DNA of 64,000 bases, from positions 248,001 through 312,000 of the forward strand of contig NZ_JAASAF010000003.1 in assembly GCF_012726195.1 (NCBI RefSeq), given 5' to 3'. This document shows positions 49,448 through 58,784 of the stretch, in pieces (position 1 is the stretch's first letter; every line of letters begins with the position of its first letter). Under the pieces are notes generated by a model, which saw nothing but the letters and a program-made list of their open reading frames with translations, ran no database searches and was not told the DNA's origin. The translations under genes were made by a program, and so were the position numbers. This DNA is from Rhodococcus sp. HNM0563. GTDB lineage: Bacteria > Actinomycetota > Actinomycetes > Mycobacteriales > Mycobacteriaceae.

Positions 49448-50527
49448 TCACACGTTGAACCGGAACTCAACCACGTCGCCGTCGGCCATGACGTAATCTT
49501 TGCCCTCCATGCGGACCTTGCCCTTGGCCTTCGCCTCGGCCATCGATCCGGCCGCGTCGAGATCCGCGAACGATACGATTTCGGCCTTGATGAAGCCCCG
49601 CTCGAAGTCGGAGTGGATGACACCGGCCGCCTGCGGCGCGGTCGCGCCCTGCGGGATGGTCCAGGCGCGCGCTTCCTTGGGGCCTGCGGTGAGGTAGGTC
49701 TGCAGACCGAGAGTGTGGAAGCCGACGCGCGCGAGCGAGTCGAGTCCGGCTTCGTCCTGGCCGATCGAGTCGAGCAGTTCCTGCGCTTCGTCGGGTTCGA
49801 GTTCGATGAGCTCGGACTCGACCTTCGCGTCGAGGAACACGCAGTCGGCGGGCGCCACAGCCGCACGCAGTTCCTGCTTCTTCGCGTCGTCGGTGAGCAC
49901 CGACTCGTCGGCGTTGAACACGTAGAGGAACGGCTTGGTCGTCATGAGGTTGAGCTCACGCAGCAAGCCGAAATCGAGGGTGTCCTTCTTCGAGAACAGA
50001 GTGGCACCCTCGTCGAGCACGGCCTGCGCTTTGAGCGCTTCCTCATGCTGCGGCTTGAGTTCCTTGTTCTTCTTCGCTTCCTTCTCGAGGCGCGGCACAG
50101 CCTTCTCGAGGGTCTGAATATCGGCGAGGATGAGCTCGGTCTCGATGATCTCGATATCACCGAGCGGGTCGACGCGCCCGTCGACGTGGACGACGTCGTC
50201 GTCGGCGAACACGCGCACGACCTGGCAGATTGCGTCGGCTTCGCGGATGTTGGCAAGGAACTTGTTGCCGAGCCCTGCGCCTTCGGACGCGCCCTTGACG
50301 ATGCCCGCGATATCGACAAACGACACGGTGGCGGGAAGGATGCGCTGCGAAGTGAAGATTTCGGCGAGCCGATTCAGCCGCGGATCAGGCAGTTCGACGA
50401 CGCCGACGTTCGGCTCGATCGTCGCGAACGGATAGTTCGCGGCGAGCACATCGTTCTTGGTCAGCGCATTGAAGAGCGTCGACTTGCCGACGTTGGGAAG
50501 TCCGACGATTCCGAGGGTAAGGCTCAC
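49448..50527 (-). CDS. ychF: Redox-regulated ATPase YchF (Obg-like)
   Basis: Universal P-loop ATPase of 359 residues. The G1 motif GLPNVGKST (9-17), [16 protein letters not shown], and a C-terminal TGS-like domain ([16 protein letters not shown]) are all present; the G4 position FNADESVL fits ATP rather than GTP use. It binds ribosomes and is linked to stress responses. Its last codons recur as degenerate repeats through the toxin-antitoxin island, so its 3' end appears to be an insertion hotspot. The gene itself is intact. Confidence 0.95.
   Translation of the reverse strand: MSLTLGIVGLPNVGKSTLFNALTKNDVLAANYPFATIEPNVGVVELPDPRLNRLAEIFTSQRILPATVSFVDIAGIVKGASEGAGLGNKFLANIREADAICQVVRVFADDDVVHVDGRVDPLGDIEIIETELILADIQTLEKAVPRLEKEAKKNKELKPQHEEALKAQAVLDEGATLFSKKDTLDFGLLRELNLMTTKPFLYVFNADESVLTDDAKKQELRAAVAPADCVFLDAKVESELIELEPDEAQELLDSIGQDEAGLDSLARVGFHTLGLQTYLTAGPKEARAWTIPQGATAPQAAGVIHSDFERGFIKAEIVSFADLDAAGSMAEAKAKGKVRMEGKDYVMADGDVVEFRFNV
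49450..49484 (-). repeat. ychF 3' end, repeat R0 (reference copy)
   Basis: Last codons of ychF ([11 protein letters not shown] and stop). It is the reference copy for repeats R1-R6 and is taken as the attachment-like end of the island. The core that the internal copies share covers the last eight codons. Confidence 0.75.
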
Positions 50528-50563
50528 AGGATCAAGAGTCTACGTGGTCGTCGCGACGCCCAT

Positions 50564-51037
50564 TCATCCGCACGCCACACGCACCAGTTGCGCGATGCGG
50601 GCCGCCTGATCTTCGGTGGGAACCGCCGAGCCGTTGGTCGCGAGCTCTCCAACTTTCGCGTTCACCTCGGCGTCGTCGGCGCCGTCTTCGATCAGCGGGC
50701 AGGTTTCGGTGACGATCGCTTCGATCGACTGGGTCTCGCGGTCTGCCGACAGGTTCGGGTATGCGGCACGGAATGCAGTGACGAATGCGCCGAGTTTGGC
50801 GTCGTCGAACCAGTCCCCTGCCCGTTCGGCAACACTGGACGCTGCGCTCTGCACGGATGAGGCTGCGCCCTCCGCGCCTTCCTGGACGGAAGTGACCGCG
50901 ACACCAGCCGACGAACGTACGCCCTCCGACGTGGCCGAGTCGTCCTCGCCGCACGCACTGAGGACTCCAGCACATGCGACGGCGGTGATCACACACAAAA
51001 CCCTGCGAGAAACGAGATTCTCGATGTGCAGAAACAT
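50564..51037 (-). CDS. Lipoprotein of unknown function
   Basis: Predicted lipoprotein of 157 residues. A signal segment (RRVLCVITAVACAGVLSACGEDD) ends in a lipobox LSAC, followed by an acidic, alanine-rich linker (SSVQSAASSVAERAG) and a C-terminal region with two cysteines (TETCPLI, VACG). No family recognised beyond DUF732-like actinobacterial exported proteins, a weak resemblance. It lies between ychF and the AI-2E family gene. Confidence 0.7.
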   Translation of the reverse strand: MFLHIENLVSRRVLCVITAVACAGVLSACGEDDSATSEGVRSSAGVAVTSVQEGAEGAASSVQSAASSVAERAGDWFDDAKLGAFVTAFRAAYPNLSADRETQSIEAIVTETCPLIEDGADDAEVNAKVGELATNGSAVPTEDQAARIAQLVRVACG

Positions 51038-51175
51038 CCATCGAGGATGTCACGTGTTCGCGCTGGACACGGGCGTATCCGGCAAAACCGCATCCCCCGG
51101 CAGATCCGGCACTCTGGCCGTAGATTGGCGAATACCGATCGAGGCGATCAATACATTCGCGCGGAAGGACCACCG

Positions 51176-52405
51176 TTGAGCGAGGCGAAGAACACCTCCG
51201 ACCACAAGGCAGGCGACAAGGCCGCGAAGCCGGATCGCGGCACCCTACTCGGCGTCGGTGGAATCTGGTTGGCGAAGTGGTCGGGCTGCCTCGTTCTCAT
51301 CGCGGCCGCGGCTGTAGTGCTCGGCTGGGTCATCGAGAAGATGTGGGTGATCATCCTGCCGGTGGCCCTCGCAATCGTCGTTTCGACGATCCTGTGGCCG
51401 CCGACCCGCGGGATGACCAGGCGTGGGGTTCCGCCCGCGGCAGCAGCCGGGCTGACCCTCGTGCTGTTCTTCGCAATCGTCGCCGGGATCATCGCCGGCA
51501 TCGTCCCGTCCGTCGTGGCGCAGGTTCCCGACCTTGCGAACAAGGCCACCGAGGGCATCAACACCGTGCAGGACTGGGTGCAGGGCCCGCCGATCAACCT
51601 GCAGGACGAACAGCTCGACAACGCGGTGCACGTCGTCATCGAACGTCTACAGGGCAGTGCCGCCTCGATTGCCGGCGGCGTGTTCTCCGGGGTGAGCACG
51701 GCAGGATCACTGCTGGTGACTCTGGCTCTGGTGCTTGTATTGACGTTCTTCTTCATCAAGGACGGGCCGAGGTTCCTGCCGTGGCTGCACTCGGTCAGTG
51801 GCCGCAGGGCAGGTCGTCACCTCGAAGAAGTACTCGAGCGGATGTGGGCCACCCTCGGCGGATTCATCCGCACCCAGGCGTTGGTGAGCTTCATCGATGC
51901 ATTGTTCATCGGCATCGGCCTCGTCATCCTGGGGGTCCCGCTCGCCCCGGTACTCGCGATCCTGACGTTCATCGGTGGGTTCATACCGATCGTCGGTGCG
52001 TTCGTCGCAGGCGCACTCGCGGTATTGGTCGCTTTGGTCGCGAACGGGTTCACCACAGCAGTGATCGTGTTGGTCCTGATCATCGCGGTGCAGCAGATCG
52101 AGGGCAACGTACTGCAACCGGTGCTGCAGTCCAAGAGCATGAAATTGCACGCCGTGGTGGTGCTGCTCGCCGTGACGGCCGGCTCGTCGCTGTTCGGGAT
52201 CATCGGCGCCTTCCTGGCTGTCCCGGTCGCGGCAGTCGGCGCGGTGGTTATCCGCTACATCGGCGAACAGATCGACGCACGATCGGTGGAGCGCGACGAC
52301 GGCGAGAACGAGGACGAGGACGAGGACGAGGACGACGGAAAGGTCTTGCCTGCGCCGGGCGACACTTCAGCGCCCGACCCGAACTCGTCGCCGTCCAACC
52401 CGTAA
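51176..52405 (+). CDS. AI-2E family transporter (permease-like)
   Basis: Multi-spanning membrane protein of about 409 residues with seven or eight hydrophobic helices. Typical family segments are GGIWLAKWSGCLVLIAAAAVVLGW, LALVLVLTFFFIKDGPRFLPWL, TLGGFIRTQALVSFIDALFIGIGLVILGVPLAPVLAILTFIGGFIPIVGAFVAG and QQIEGNVLQPVLQSKSMKLHAVVVLLA. The C-terminal tail is very acidic (ENEDEDEDEDD). The TTG start at 51176 is preceded by AAGGA. A homologue is in the same region of M. tuberculosis (Rv1101c, from memory). Signal export, ion exchange or another role are possible. Confidence 0.85.
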   Translation: MSEAKNTSDHKAGDKAAKPDRGTLLGVGGIWLAKWSGCLVLIAAAAVVLGWVIEKMWVIILPVALAIVVSTILWPPTRGMTRRGVPPAAAAGLTLVLFFAIVAGIIAGIVPSVVAQVPDLANKATEGINTVQDWVQGPPINLQDEQLDNAVHVVIERLQGSAASIAGGVFSGVSTAGSLLVTLALVLVLTFFFIKDGPRFLPWLHSVSGRRAGRHLEEVLERMWATLGGFIRTQALVSFIDALFIGIGLVILGVPLAPVLAILTFIGGFIPIVGAFVAGALAVLVALVANGFTTAVIVLVLIIAVQQIEGNVLQPVLQSKSMKLHAVVVLLAVTAGSSLFGIIGAFLAVPVAAVGAVVIRYIGEQIDARSVERDDGENEDEDEDEDDGKVLPAPGDTSAPDPNSSPSNP

Positions 52406-52412
52406 GAACCGC

Positions 52413-55391
52413 TCAACCCGCCACCTGCACGGTGGAGCCGGTTCGACCACGCAACACGTGCAGGCGGCTCGGGATTCGTTGCCGCAGTTCGTCGACGTGG
52501 CTGACCACACCCACTACGCGCCCACCGGCACGCAGCTCATCGAGGACCCCCATCACGGCATCGAGCGCGTCGGCGTCGAGAGTGCCGAAACCTTCGTCGA
52601 TGAACATGGTGTCGATCACCACTCCACCGGCCTCTGCTGCGACGACATCCGCGAGCCCGAGTGCCAGCGCCAGGGATGCCTGGAACGATTCGCCACCGGA
52701 CAGTGTCTTGGTGGACCGCACCGAACCCGTGTACTCGTCGTGGATGTCGAGTCCGAGCCCGCCTCGCTTGCCGTGGCTACCGGCAGCGTCACTGTGCACG
52801 AATTCGTAGCGGCCACCGGACATCCTGCGCAGCCGCTCGGACGCCGCCTCCGCCACCTCTTCGAGGCGCGCAGCAAGCACATAGGAACGCAACGACATCT
52901 TGCGGTTGTTCGCCCCTCCACCGGCGACGACGTCGGCGAGTGCCGTGAGCTCGGCCTGCTCGTCGCGTAGCGGCACCAGTGCCTCGTAGGCCCGCTCGAG
53001 ACGGCTCGCGTAGGATGCGATGTCGGCGTGACGGCGGTGTGCCTCCGTCGCGGCAGCGAGTGCGGATTCGAGTGCTGCAGCACCGGAGTCGACCACCGCG
53101 CGCGCGGTCTCGACATCGGCGACCTCGTTGCCGGTGAGAGCAGCGATCCCCGGTTCGGCGAGCACGGAGGCGACGATCGCCTTGCGGTTCTCGGCGTCGC
53201 GGATCTCGTGATCGATCTCCGCGATTCTCGATGCGGGGCGCATCGCGGCACGCGCGTGTACGAGATCTGCGAATCCGCCGTCGGTTGCGGCGGCCTCCGC
53301 TTCACGAGCGCGCTGCTGCGCAACCGAACGCACCTGAACCACCCTGAGCCGGGCATCGAGCCATGCGGTGGCAGCGCGCACCACAGTGGCGAGGTGCTCC
53401 CGTTTCGCTGACAACGATTCACTGCCGTCGACTGCCGCCGCGATTCGACGGCCGGTCTCGTCGGCCTCCGATGCGAGTACCGCATCGTCGCGGGCAATGG
53501 TTGCCAGGACGGTCTCCGCCTCCCGCTCTCGGGCCTGAAGCGCAACGTCGCGTTCGTGAAGATCAGCGACCGCGCGGCGGCGCCCCTCCAGCTGCGTTGC
53601 CGCAGACTCGGCCGTGTCGTGCGCCCGGACGGCGTCCGCGTGCGCCGCGGCCGACTCGTCTTCACAAGAGTCGCCGCTGCGTTGCCGCAGGATCGCCACC
53701 GCGCTGGTGGCATCTCCGACCGCTGCACGCACCTCGGTGAGCGCCTTCGCTGCTCGCTGCTCGGCGGCATGGGCGTTCTCTTCGTCGTCCTCGGTCGCGG
53801 CGTCCGGTTCGGGCTGTGCCGGCGACGGATGTGCGACTGCTCCGCACACCTCGCAGGGATGCCCCTCGACCAGCCTGGCAGCGAGTTCCGCCGCCATGCC
53901 GGCGATTCGGCGAGCACGAATATCGAGCAGGGCCTCGTGCGCCAGATTGTGATCCGAATGGCGCTGCGCCGCCGCCTTCTCGAGTTGGTGAAGTTCTGCA
54001 CTGCGCGAGCGCAATTCACGAGCAGCGGCAAGCGCGTCGGCGGCGCGGTCGCGGGCATCGCGCAACCCCGGGAGCGACGCTGCAGCCTTCTCCGATTCGG
54101 CGACCGCGGCCGCCGCCTCCGTCACCAGGGTGGGCAGGGCAGCACGTTCCGCAACAATACCTTCGAGTTCTTCATCGACGGTCTGCCGTTTTCCCTCCAA
54201 GGCCTCACGCCGCGAGACGATCTCGGAAAGACGCCGTTGCTGGTCGATCAAGACGTCGAGTGTGGTTATCTCCCTCGACCACTGCTCGCAGCGGGGACGG
54301 ATCCGCACGCGGTCGGATTCGTCGGGCGGCCCGGGCACCTCGTCGAGCAGGCCGCGCCCCTCGACCGACTTCGCGAGAACCGATGAAGTGGAGTCGAGTT
54401 CAGACTGAGCAGACTCCGATTCAGCAGCAGCCCCTGCCGCTTCACGATCGAGAACCGCCACCAGCTGCGCACGATGCGCTGCGTCGCGTTCGGCGAGAAT
54501 CGCGCTGCGCTCCGGCTCGGTGACGTCGAGCCGGGCTCGGTCCGCGAGTGCGTCGCCGCGTCGCCGGATTCGTTCTGCCAGCACGACCGCCCGGTCGAGT
54601 GCGGCGCGGTTGACGCGATCGGTCTCGCGGGCGTCGGCGTGCACCGCCTCGGCCGAATCCCGGACGTCGGCGGCATCGGCCAGTAACCTGCGGGCCCATT
54701 CGACCGGTTCGGCGTCGGCTCCGGCCTCGATCCCCGCAGCTGCCGCCACCTTCGCTGCGAGCACGTCGACGGCCTTCTGCTGTTCGGCAAGCGCTTTCGC
54801 GCCGGACCCTCGACGCTCGCGGAACCATTGCTCGACGTCGCCGAACCTGGTGGTGTCGAACAGTCGCTCGAGAAGTTTGCCGCGCTCGTCGCTGGCCGCC
54901 CGCAGAAATTTCGCGAATTCCCCCTGCGGCAGCAACACGACCTGGAAGAACTGTTCGGCGCTCATCCCGAGCAGCCCCTTGACCACATCGCCGATCTCGG
55001 GGATGCGCGACAGGTTCTCCCCGGTGCCGTCGAGCCACAACAGGGTGGCTTTCGCCTGCTGCTTGACGGTGCCGACCCCGCGCTTTTTCGGGCGTTCGAA
55101 TTCGGGACTGCGCTCGATGCGTAGTCGCCGACCACCGATCGTCGCCTCGAGGCAGACCTTCGGTGTAGCACCCGTGGGCGCGTGGTCGGACAGCAACCTG
55201 CGCCCATCGGCGCGGGCGCCGGGCACCGTGCCGTAGAGCGCGAACGCGACGGCATCGAGGATCGATGTCTTCCCCGCACCGGTCTGTCCGTGCAGGAGGA
55301 ACAGCCCGTCGGCCCCGAGATCGTCGAAATCGACGGCGACGGTGTCGGCGAACGGCCCGAAGGCGGTGACCTCGATCGAGTGCAATCTCAT
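52413..55391 (-). CDS. sbcC: SMC-like nuclease ATPase SbcC
   Basis: DNA double-strand-end processing ATPase of 992 residues. Walker A is LLHGQTGAGKTSIL near residue 35, the middle is long coiled coil with a zinc-hook CxxC (HPCEVCGAVAHP), the signature is near TLSGGESFQASLALALG, and Walker B is MFIDEGFGTLD. It forms a complex with SbcD that cuts hairpins and protein-blocked ends. Its start overlaps the sbcD stop by 4 bases. Coiled-coil proportions fit the family. Confidence 0.93.
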   Translation of the reverse strand: MRLHSIEVTAFGPFADTVAVDFDDLGADGLFLLHGQTGAGKTSILDAVAFALYGTVPGARADGRRLLSDHAPTGATPKVCLEATIGGRRLRIERSPEFERPKKRGVGTVKQQAKATLLWLDGTGENLSRIPEIGDVVKGLLGMSAEQFFQVVLLPQGEFAKFLRAASDERGKLLERLFDTTRFGDVEQWFRERRGSGAKALAEQQKAVDVLAAKVAAAAGIEAGADAEPVEWARRLLADAADVRDSAEAVHADARETDRVNRAALDRAVVLAERIRRRGDALADRARLDVTEPERSAILAERDAAHRAQLVAVLDREAAGAAAESESAQSELDSTSSVLAKSVEGRGLLDEVPGPPDESDRVRIRPRCEQWSREITTLDVLIDQQRRLSEIVSRREALEGKRQTVDEELEGIVAERAALPTLVTEAAAAVAESEKAAASLPGLRDARDRAADALAAARELRSRSAELHQLEKAAAQRHSDHNLAHEALLDIRARRIAGMAAELAARLVEGHPCEVCGAVAHPSPAQPEPDAATEDDEENAHAAEQRAAKALTEVRAAVGDATSAVAILRQRSGDSCEDESAAAHADAVRAHDTAESAATQLEGRRRAVADLHERDVALQAREREAETVLATIARDDAVLASEADETGRRIAAAVDGSESLSAKREHLATVVRAATAWLDARLRVVQVRSVAQQRAREAEAAATDGGFADLVHARAAMRPASRIAEIDHEIRDAENRKAIVASVLAEPGIAALTGNEVADVETARAVVDSGAAALESALAAATEAHRRHADIASYASRLERAYEALVPLRDEQAELTALADVVAGGGANNRKMSLRSYVLAARLEEVAEAASERLRRMSGGRYEFVHSDAAGSHGKRGGLGLDIHDEYTGSVRSTKTLSGGESFQASLALALGLADVVAAEAGGVVIDTMFIDEGFGTLDADALDAVMGVLDELRAGGRVVGVVSHVDELRQRIPSRLHVLRGRTGSTVQVAG

Positions 55392-56581
55392 GCCGGTACG
55401 TCTACCCGCTGGTCGTGACCGGAGTCGTTGCCCCGCGACTCATCGCCGACGCCGCGGCGGCGATCCTCGTCGCGGAAGGCCTGTTCGAACCATTCCCTTT
55501 CGCGGGTGGACGGCTCGGAGCGGACGTCGGTGAGAAACGACGATGCGATCTCGAGGTCGGTGCGGCCTCGTACCTTCTCCCGGTAGCTGCCGTCGGATCC
55601 CGAATCGGGACGTTCCCATTGCACGTGCACAGCATGCGGGAACCGCTCCTGCAGCCGTCGCATCGCGTCGACCGGGCGAGCCCGGTCGGTCAGGACAGCA
55701 GCGACGTAGTGGTCCTCGGCGGCCTCGTGAGCCGAATCCGCGAGTAGATCGTCGAGATCGCCGGTGAGCTGGGTCAGCTCGCGCACCACGGGCAGGTCGA
55801 CGCGGTCGACGGAGGCGAGGCCGGTCTCGTCGAGCTCGACGAGCCACACCGCCTTGCGATGAGAACGCTCACCGAACGAATAGGGCAGCAACGACCCCGA
55901 GTACCGGACGTGTTCGGACACCGTCTGCGGCGAATGCAGGTGCCCGAGCGCCACATAGTCGGCGCCGTCGAAAGTGGCCTTGGACACGGTCTCGACCCCA
56001 CCGACCGAAATCGACCGTTCCGACTCGGTCGGCTCCCCGCCCACGACGAACGCGTGCGCCAGCACCACGGTGCGGACGCCGCGCTGGGCGGCGTCGGTCT
56101 GCACCCGGGCCATCGCGGCGTCGAGGATATCCTGATGCGACCGTGCACCGGGGACGTCGAGTTCGGTGCGGGTGATCTCCGGTTCGAGATACGGGATGCC
56201 GTAGAACGCGACCGGCCCGTGCTCGTCGTTCAGCACCACGGGCCGATCAACCTGCGAGACCCGTGTGATCAGGTGCAGTCCCCCGTGCGCAGCAAAGGCT
56301 GCACCCGCGCCGAGCCGCACGGGCGAGTCGTGGTTGCCGGAGGTAGCGACGATCACTGCACCGGCGGCACGAATGGCCTCGAGCCCGGCATTGCACACTG
56401 CGACGGCGTCGGCACTGGGGATGGAGCGGTCGTAGATGTCGCCCGGTACCACCACCACGTCCACCCCACGCTCCGCGACGAGTTCTGCGACGGCGGTGAG
56501 CGCGGCGGCCTGGTCGGCGAGCAGGTCGACACCGTGGAAGGTGCGACCGATGTGCCAGTCGGAGGTGTGCAGGATCCGCAT
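55388..56581 (-). CDS. sbcD: Nuclease SbcD
   Basis: Calcineurin-like metallo-nuclease of 397 residues, partner of SbcC. Phosphoesterase motifs are TSDWHIG at the N-terminus, VVPGDIYDRS, TSGNHDSPV, and GHLHSPQ. It cleaves 3' to hairpins with Mn2+. It is the first gene of the sbcD-sbcC operon and diverges from rmuC after about 70 bases. Confidence 0.93.
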   Translation of the reverse strand: MRILHTSDWHIGRTFHGVDLLADQAAALTAVAELVAERGVDVVVVPGDIYDRSIPSADAVAVCNAGLEAIRAAGAVIVATSGNHDSPVRLGAGAAFAAHGGLHLITRVSQVDRPVVLNDEHGPVAFYGIPYLEPEITRTELDVPGARSHQDILDAAMARVQTDAAQRGVRTVVLAHAFVVGGEPTESERSISVGGVETVSKATFDGADYVALGHLHSPQTVSEHVRYSGSLLPYSFGERSHRKAVWLVELDETGLASVDRVDLPVVRELTQLTGDLDDLLADSAHEAAEDHYVAAVLTDRARPVDAMRRLQERFPHAVHVQWERPDSGSDGSYREKVRGRTDLEIASSFLTDVRSEPSTREREWFEQAFRDEDRRRGVGDESRGNDSGHDQRVDVPA

Positions 56582-56650
56582 GTCGTCAGACGGTAGAGGA
56601 AGGGACCGACACGCTCGGGTTCCGGGTAACTGTCACCGCGGTGCGGCATC

Positions 56651-57823
56651 ATGCGGCTCATGTCAGCTCTCACGGCTCTGGGTCTCGTCGTCGCACTCGC
56701 CCTCGGGGTGGTGCTCGGCTGGCTGCTGCACGCATCGCGCAGCGGCGACCGCGCAGCGCGTGCCGAAGCGCAGCTCGCTGCCCTCGAGGCCAACGAGTCG
56801 CAGTTGCGGCAATCGTTGAGCGCAGTGAACGAGGATGCCGCGCGTCGGCATTCCGGCGCCGTCGGCGAGCAGGTATCGCGGTTGGTCGGGCCCCTGCACG
56901 AGGCAGTCGGGGCGCTGTCGAGGCAGGTCGAGAACGTCGAGCGGAGCCGGATCCACGCGTATGCCGGTCTGACCGAGCAAGTGGAAGGGATGCACCGCGC
57001 CTCCCAGTCACTGTCGACGCAGACCCAGCAACTCGTCACGGCGTTGCGAGCGCCGCAGGTGCGCGGCAGGTGGGGCGAGATCCAGCTGGAGCGGGTCGTC
57101 GAGCTGGCCGGGATGGTTCGGCACTGCGACTTCGACACGCAGGTATCGAAGGAGGGCGTACGCCCCGACCTGTTGGTCTACCTCGCAGGCGGCAAACAGA
57201 TCGTGGTGGACGCCAAGGTGCCGTTCGCCGCCTATCTCGACGCGGCGCAGGAGGAGGACCCGGCTCAGCGCGAGCGACATCTGACCCGCCACGCACGTCA
57301 GTTGCGCACCCACATCGACCAGCTTTCCGCGAAGTCGTACTGGGAGTCGTTCGATCCGACACCGGAGTTCGTGGTGCTGTTCGTACCGGGCGACCCGTTC
57401 CTCGATGCAGCCCTCGGCGCCGACTCGGATCTGCTCGAGTACGCGTTCGCACGAAACGTGATCCTCGCCACCCCGACCACGCTCGTCGCTCTGCTGCGCA
57501 CGATCGCCTTCACATGGCGCCAAGAGGCCCTGTCGCGAGACGCCGCGACCATCCACAGGCTGGGTAGAGAGCTGTATCAGCGCCTCGGCACCGTGGGCGA
57601 TCACCTCGATCGGCTCGGCGGACAATTGGGCAAAGCAGTCGATTCGTTCAACCTCACGGTGTCGTCGATGGAGACACGGGTGGGAGTCACCGCCCGAAAG
57701 CTCGATGAGCTGGAACTTTTCGATGGCGACGTGCCCGAGGTCCGGCGTGTCGACTCGTGGCCGCGACGCAGCACACTCGCAGAAACTGCGGAATCCGACG
57801 GTCCTGTCGACGAAGCAAGCTGA
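56651..57823 (+). CDS. rmuC: RmuC family protein
   Basis: Protein of 390 residues with a single N-terminal membrane anchor (ALTALGLVVALALGVVLGWLL), a coiled coil, and the RmuC nuclease-like domain: RGRWGEIQLERVVELAGM, RPDLLVYLAGGKQIVVDAKVPFAAYLDA, and PEFVVLFVPGDPFLDAAL. It limits recombination at inverted repeats by family. It diverges from the sbcD-sbcC operon, a sensible functional neighbourhood. An ATG at 56660 is an alternative start. Confidence 0.9.
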   Translation: MRLMSALTALGLVVALALGVVLGWLLHASRSGDRAARAEAQLAALEANESQLRQSLSAVNEDAARRHSGAVGEQVSRLVGPLHEAVGALSRQVENVERSRIHAYAGLTEQVEGMHRASQSLSTQTQQLVTALRAPQVRGRWGEIQLERVVELAGMVRHCDFDTQVSKEGVRPDLLVYLAGGKQIVVDAKVPFAAYLDAAQEEDPAQRERHLTRHARQLRTHIDQLSAKSYWESFDPTPEFVVLFVPGDPFLDAALGADSDLLEYAFARNVILATPTTLVALLRTIAFTWRQEALSRDAATIHRLGRELYQRLGTVGDHLDRLGGQLGKAVDSFNLTVSSMETRVGVTARKLDELELFDGDVPEVRRVDSWPRRSTLAETAESDGPVDEAS

Positions 57824-57847
57824 TTCCGTCGGGTTACTGTTTACCTT

Positions 57848-58768
57848 GTGTCTGCATCCCAACGCGCTCGCTCGGCAGTGCCGCTCGATATGCGGTCGTT
57901 GGTCCCGTCGCTTCCCGGTGTCCCCTGGTGGGGTGCACCGCTCATCGCTGTCGGTGTCACCCTTGTCGGGCTGCTGATCGATGCAACCGGCGGCGACCAA
58001 CTGACGTCCACATTCACTGTCTTCTATGTCCTCGGATGCATCGCGGCGGTAGCCGCGGTCCGCTATCGCGGATTGTTCACCGCGATGGCCCAGCCGCCGT
58101 TGTTGCTGCTGCTGGCTGTACCGATCGGTCAGGAGATCCTGGCCTCGGGCAGCACGAGCGGCCTCAAGGAATTGGCGTTAAACGTCGCATATCCACTGGT
58201 CAATCGGTTCCCGGCCATGTTGCTGGCCACCGTGGCGGTGTTGGTGATCGGCGCCGCACGGATCTTCCTCGCCAAGCAGAACGTCGGTGTTCGCGCGCGC
58301 GCCCCGCGGTCCCGTCGAGCGGCGCCTGCGCGCGGCGCCGCCGCAACCGCACGCCGACGCAGTACCGCGCAGCGTCCCGCACCGGAGGAACCGAATCGGG
58401 CCGAGGCTCCCCGCAAGGCTTCCTCGCCGCGCACCTCCGCGGTGCGCAGCCCCTCGGCACGCGCGGAGCAGGGAGAACCGCCGAGGGCGAAGGCCTCGGT
58501 CCGCGACGTCGCCGATTCACGCGGCCGTGCCGCAGCACCGCGGCGGCGGAGCACCCCGCCACCGGTGAGCGACCCGGTGGCGCGCGCAACACCTGCGCCG
58601 CGCCGTGGCGATATCGATCCGAGGCGCGACGCCCCCCAGCGGCGACGACCCCGACCCGAGGACGCCTCCTTCCGCACACCACAGCCCACACCCATGGCCG
58701 GCGCTCCGAGGCAGGTCCCCGGGTACCGGCCACCGGCGGTGCGCTACCGGGATCGCGTCGACGACTGA
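57848..58768 (+). CDS. DUF6542 membrane protein
   Basis: Protein of 306 residues. The first 135 residues form about four membrane helices (WWGAPLIAVGVTLVGLLIDATGGDQLTSTFTVFYVLGCIAAVAAVRYRG and after), and the rest is a basic, Pro/Arg/Ala-rich, probably disordered tail. This matches actinobacterial DUF6542 proteins (M. tuberculosis Rv1111c region, from memory). The GTG start lacks a clear ribosome site. No function is known. Confidence 0.8.
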   Translation: MSASQRARSAVPLDMRSLVPSLPGVPWWGAPLIAVGVTLVGLLIDATGGDQLTSTFTVFYVLGCIAAVAAVRYRGLFTAMAQPPLLLLLAVPIGQEILASGSTSGLKELALNVAYPLVNRFPAMLLATVAVLVIGAARIFLAKQNVGVRARAPRSRRAAPARGAAATARRRSTAQRPAPEEPNRAEAPRKASSPRTSAVRSPSARAEQGEPPRAKASVRDVADSRGRAAAPRRRSTPPPVSDPVARATPAPRRGDIDPRRDAPQRRRPRPEDASFRTPQPTPMAGAPRQVPGYRPPAVRYRDRVDD

Positions 58769-58784
58769 GGTGCGCGAAGTCCGC

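Noticed and set aside
43862-49484. CRISPR array suggested by several spaced repeats
   Set aside because: Repeats are degenerate, 650-1300 bases apart and separated by genes, with no cas genes; they match the ychF 3' end instead.
48530-49484. True integron with attC sites
   Set aside because: GTTRRRY-like bases are present in only some copies and no integron integrase or long attC palindrome is visible; kept only as a testable comparison.
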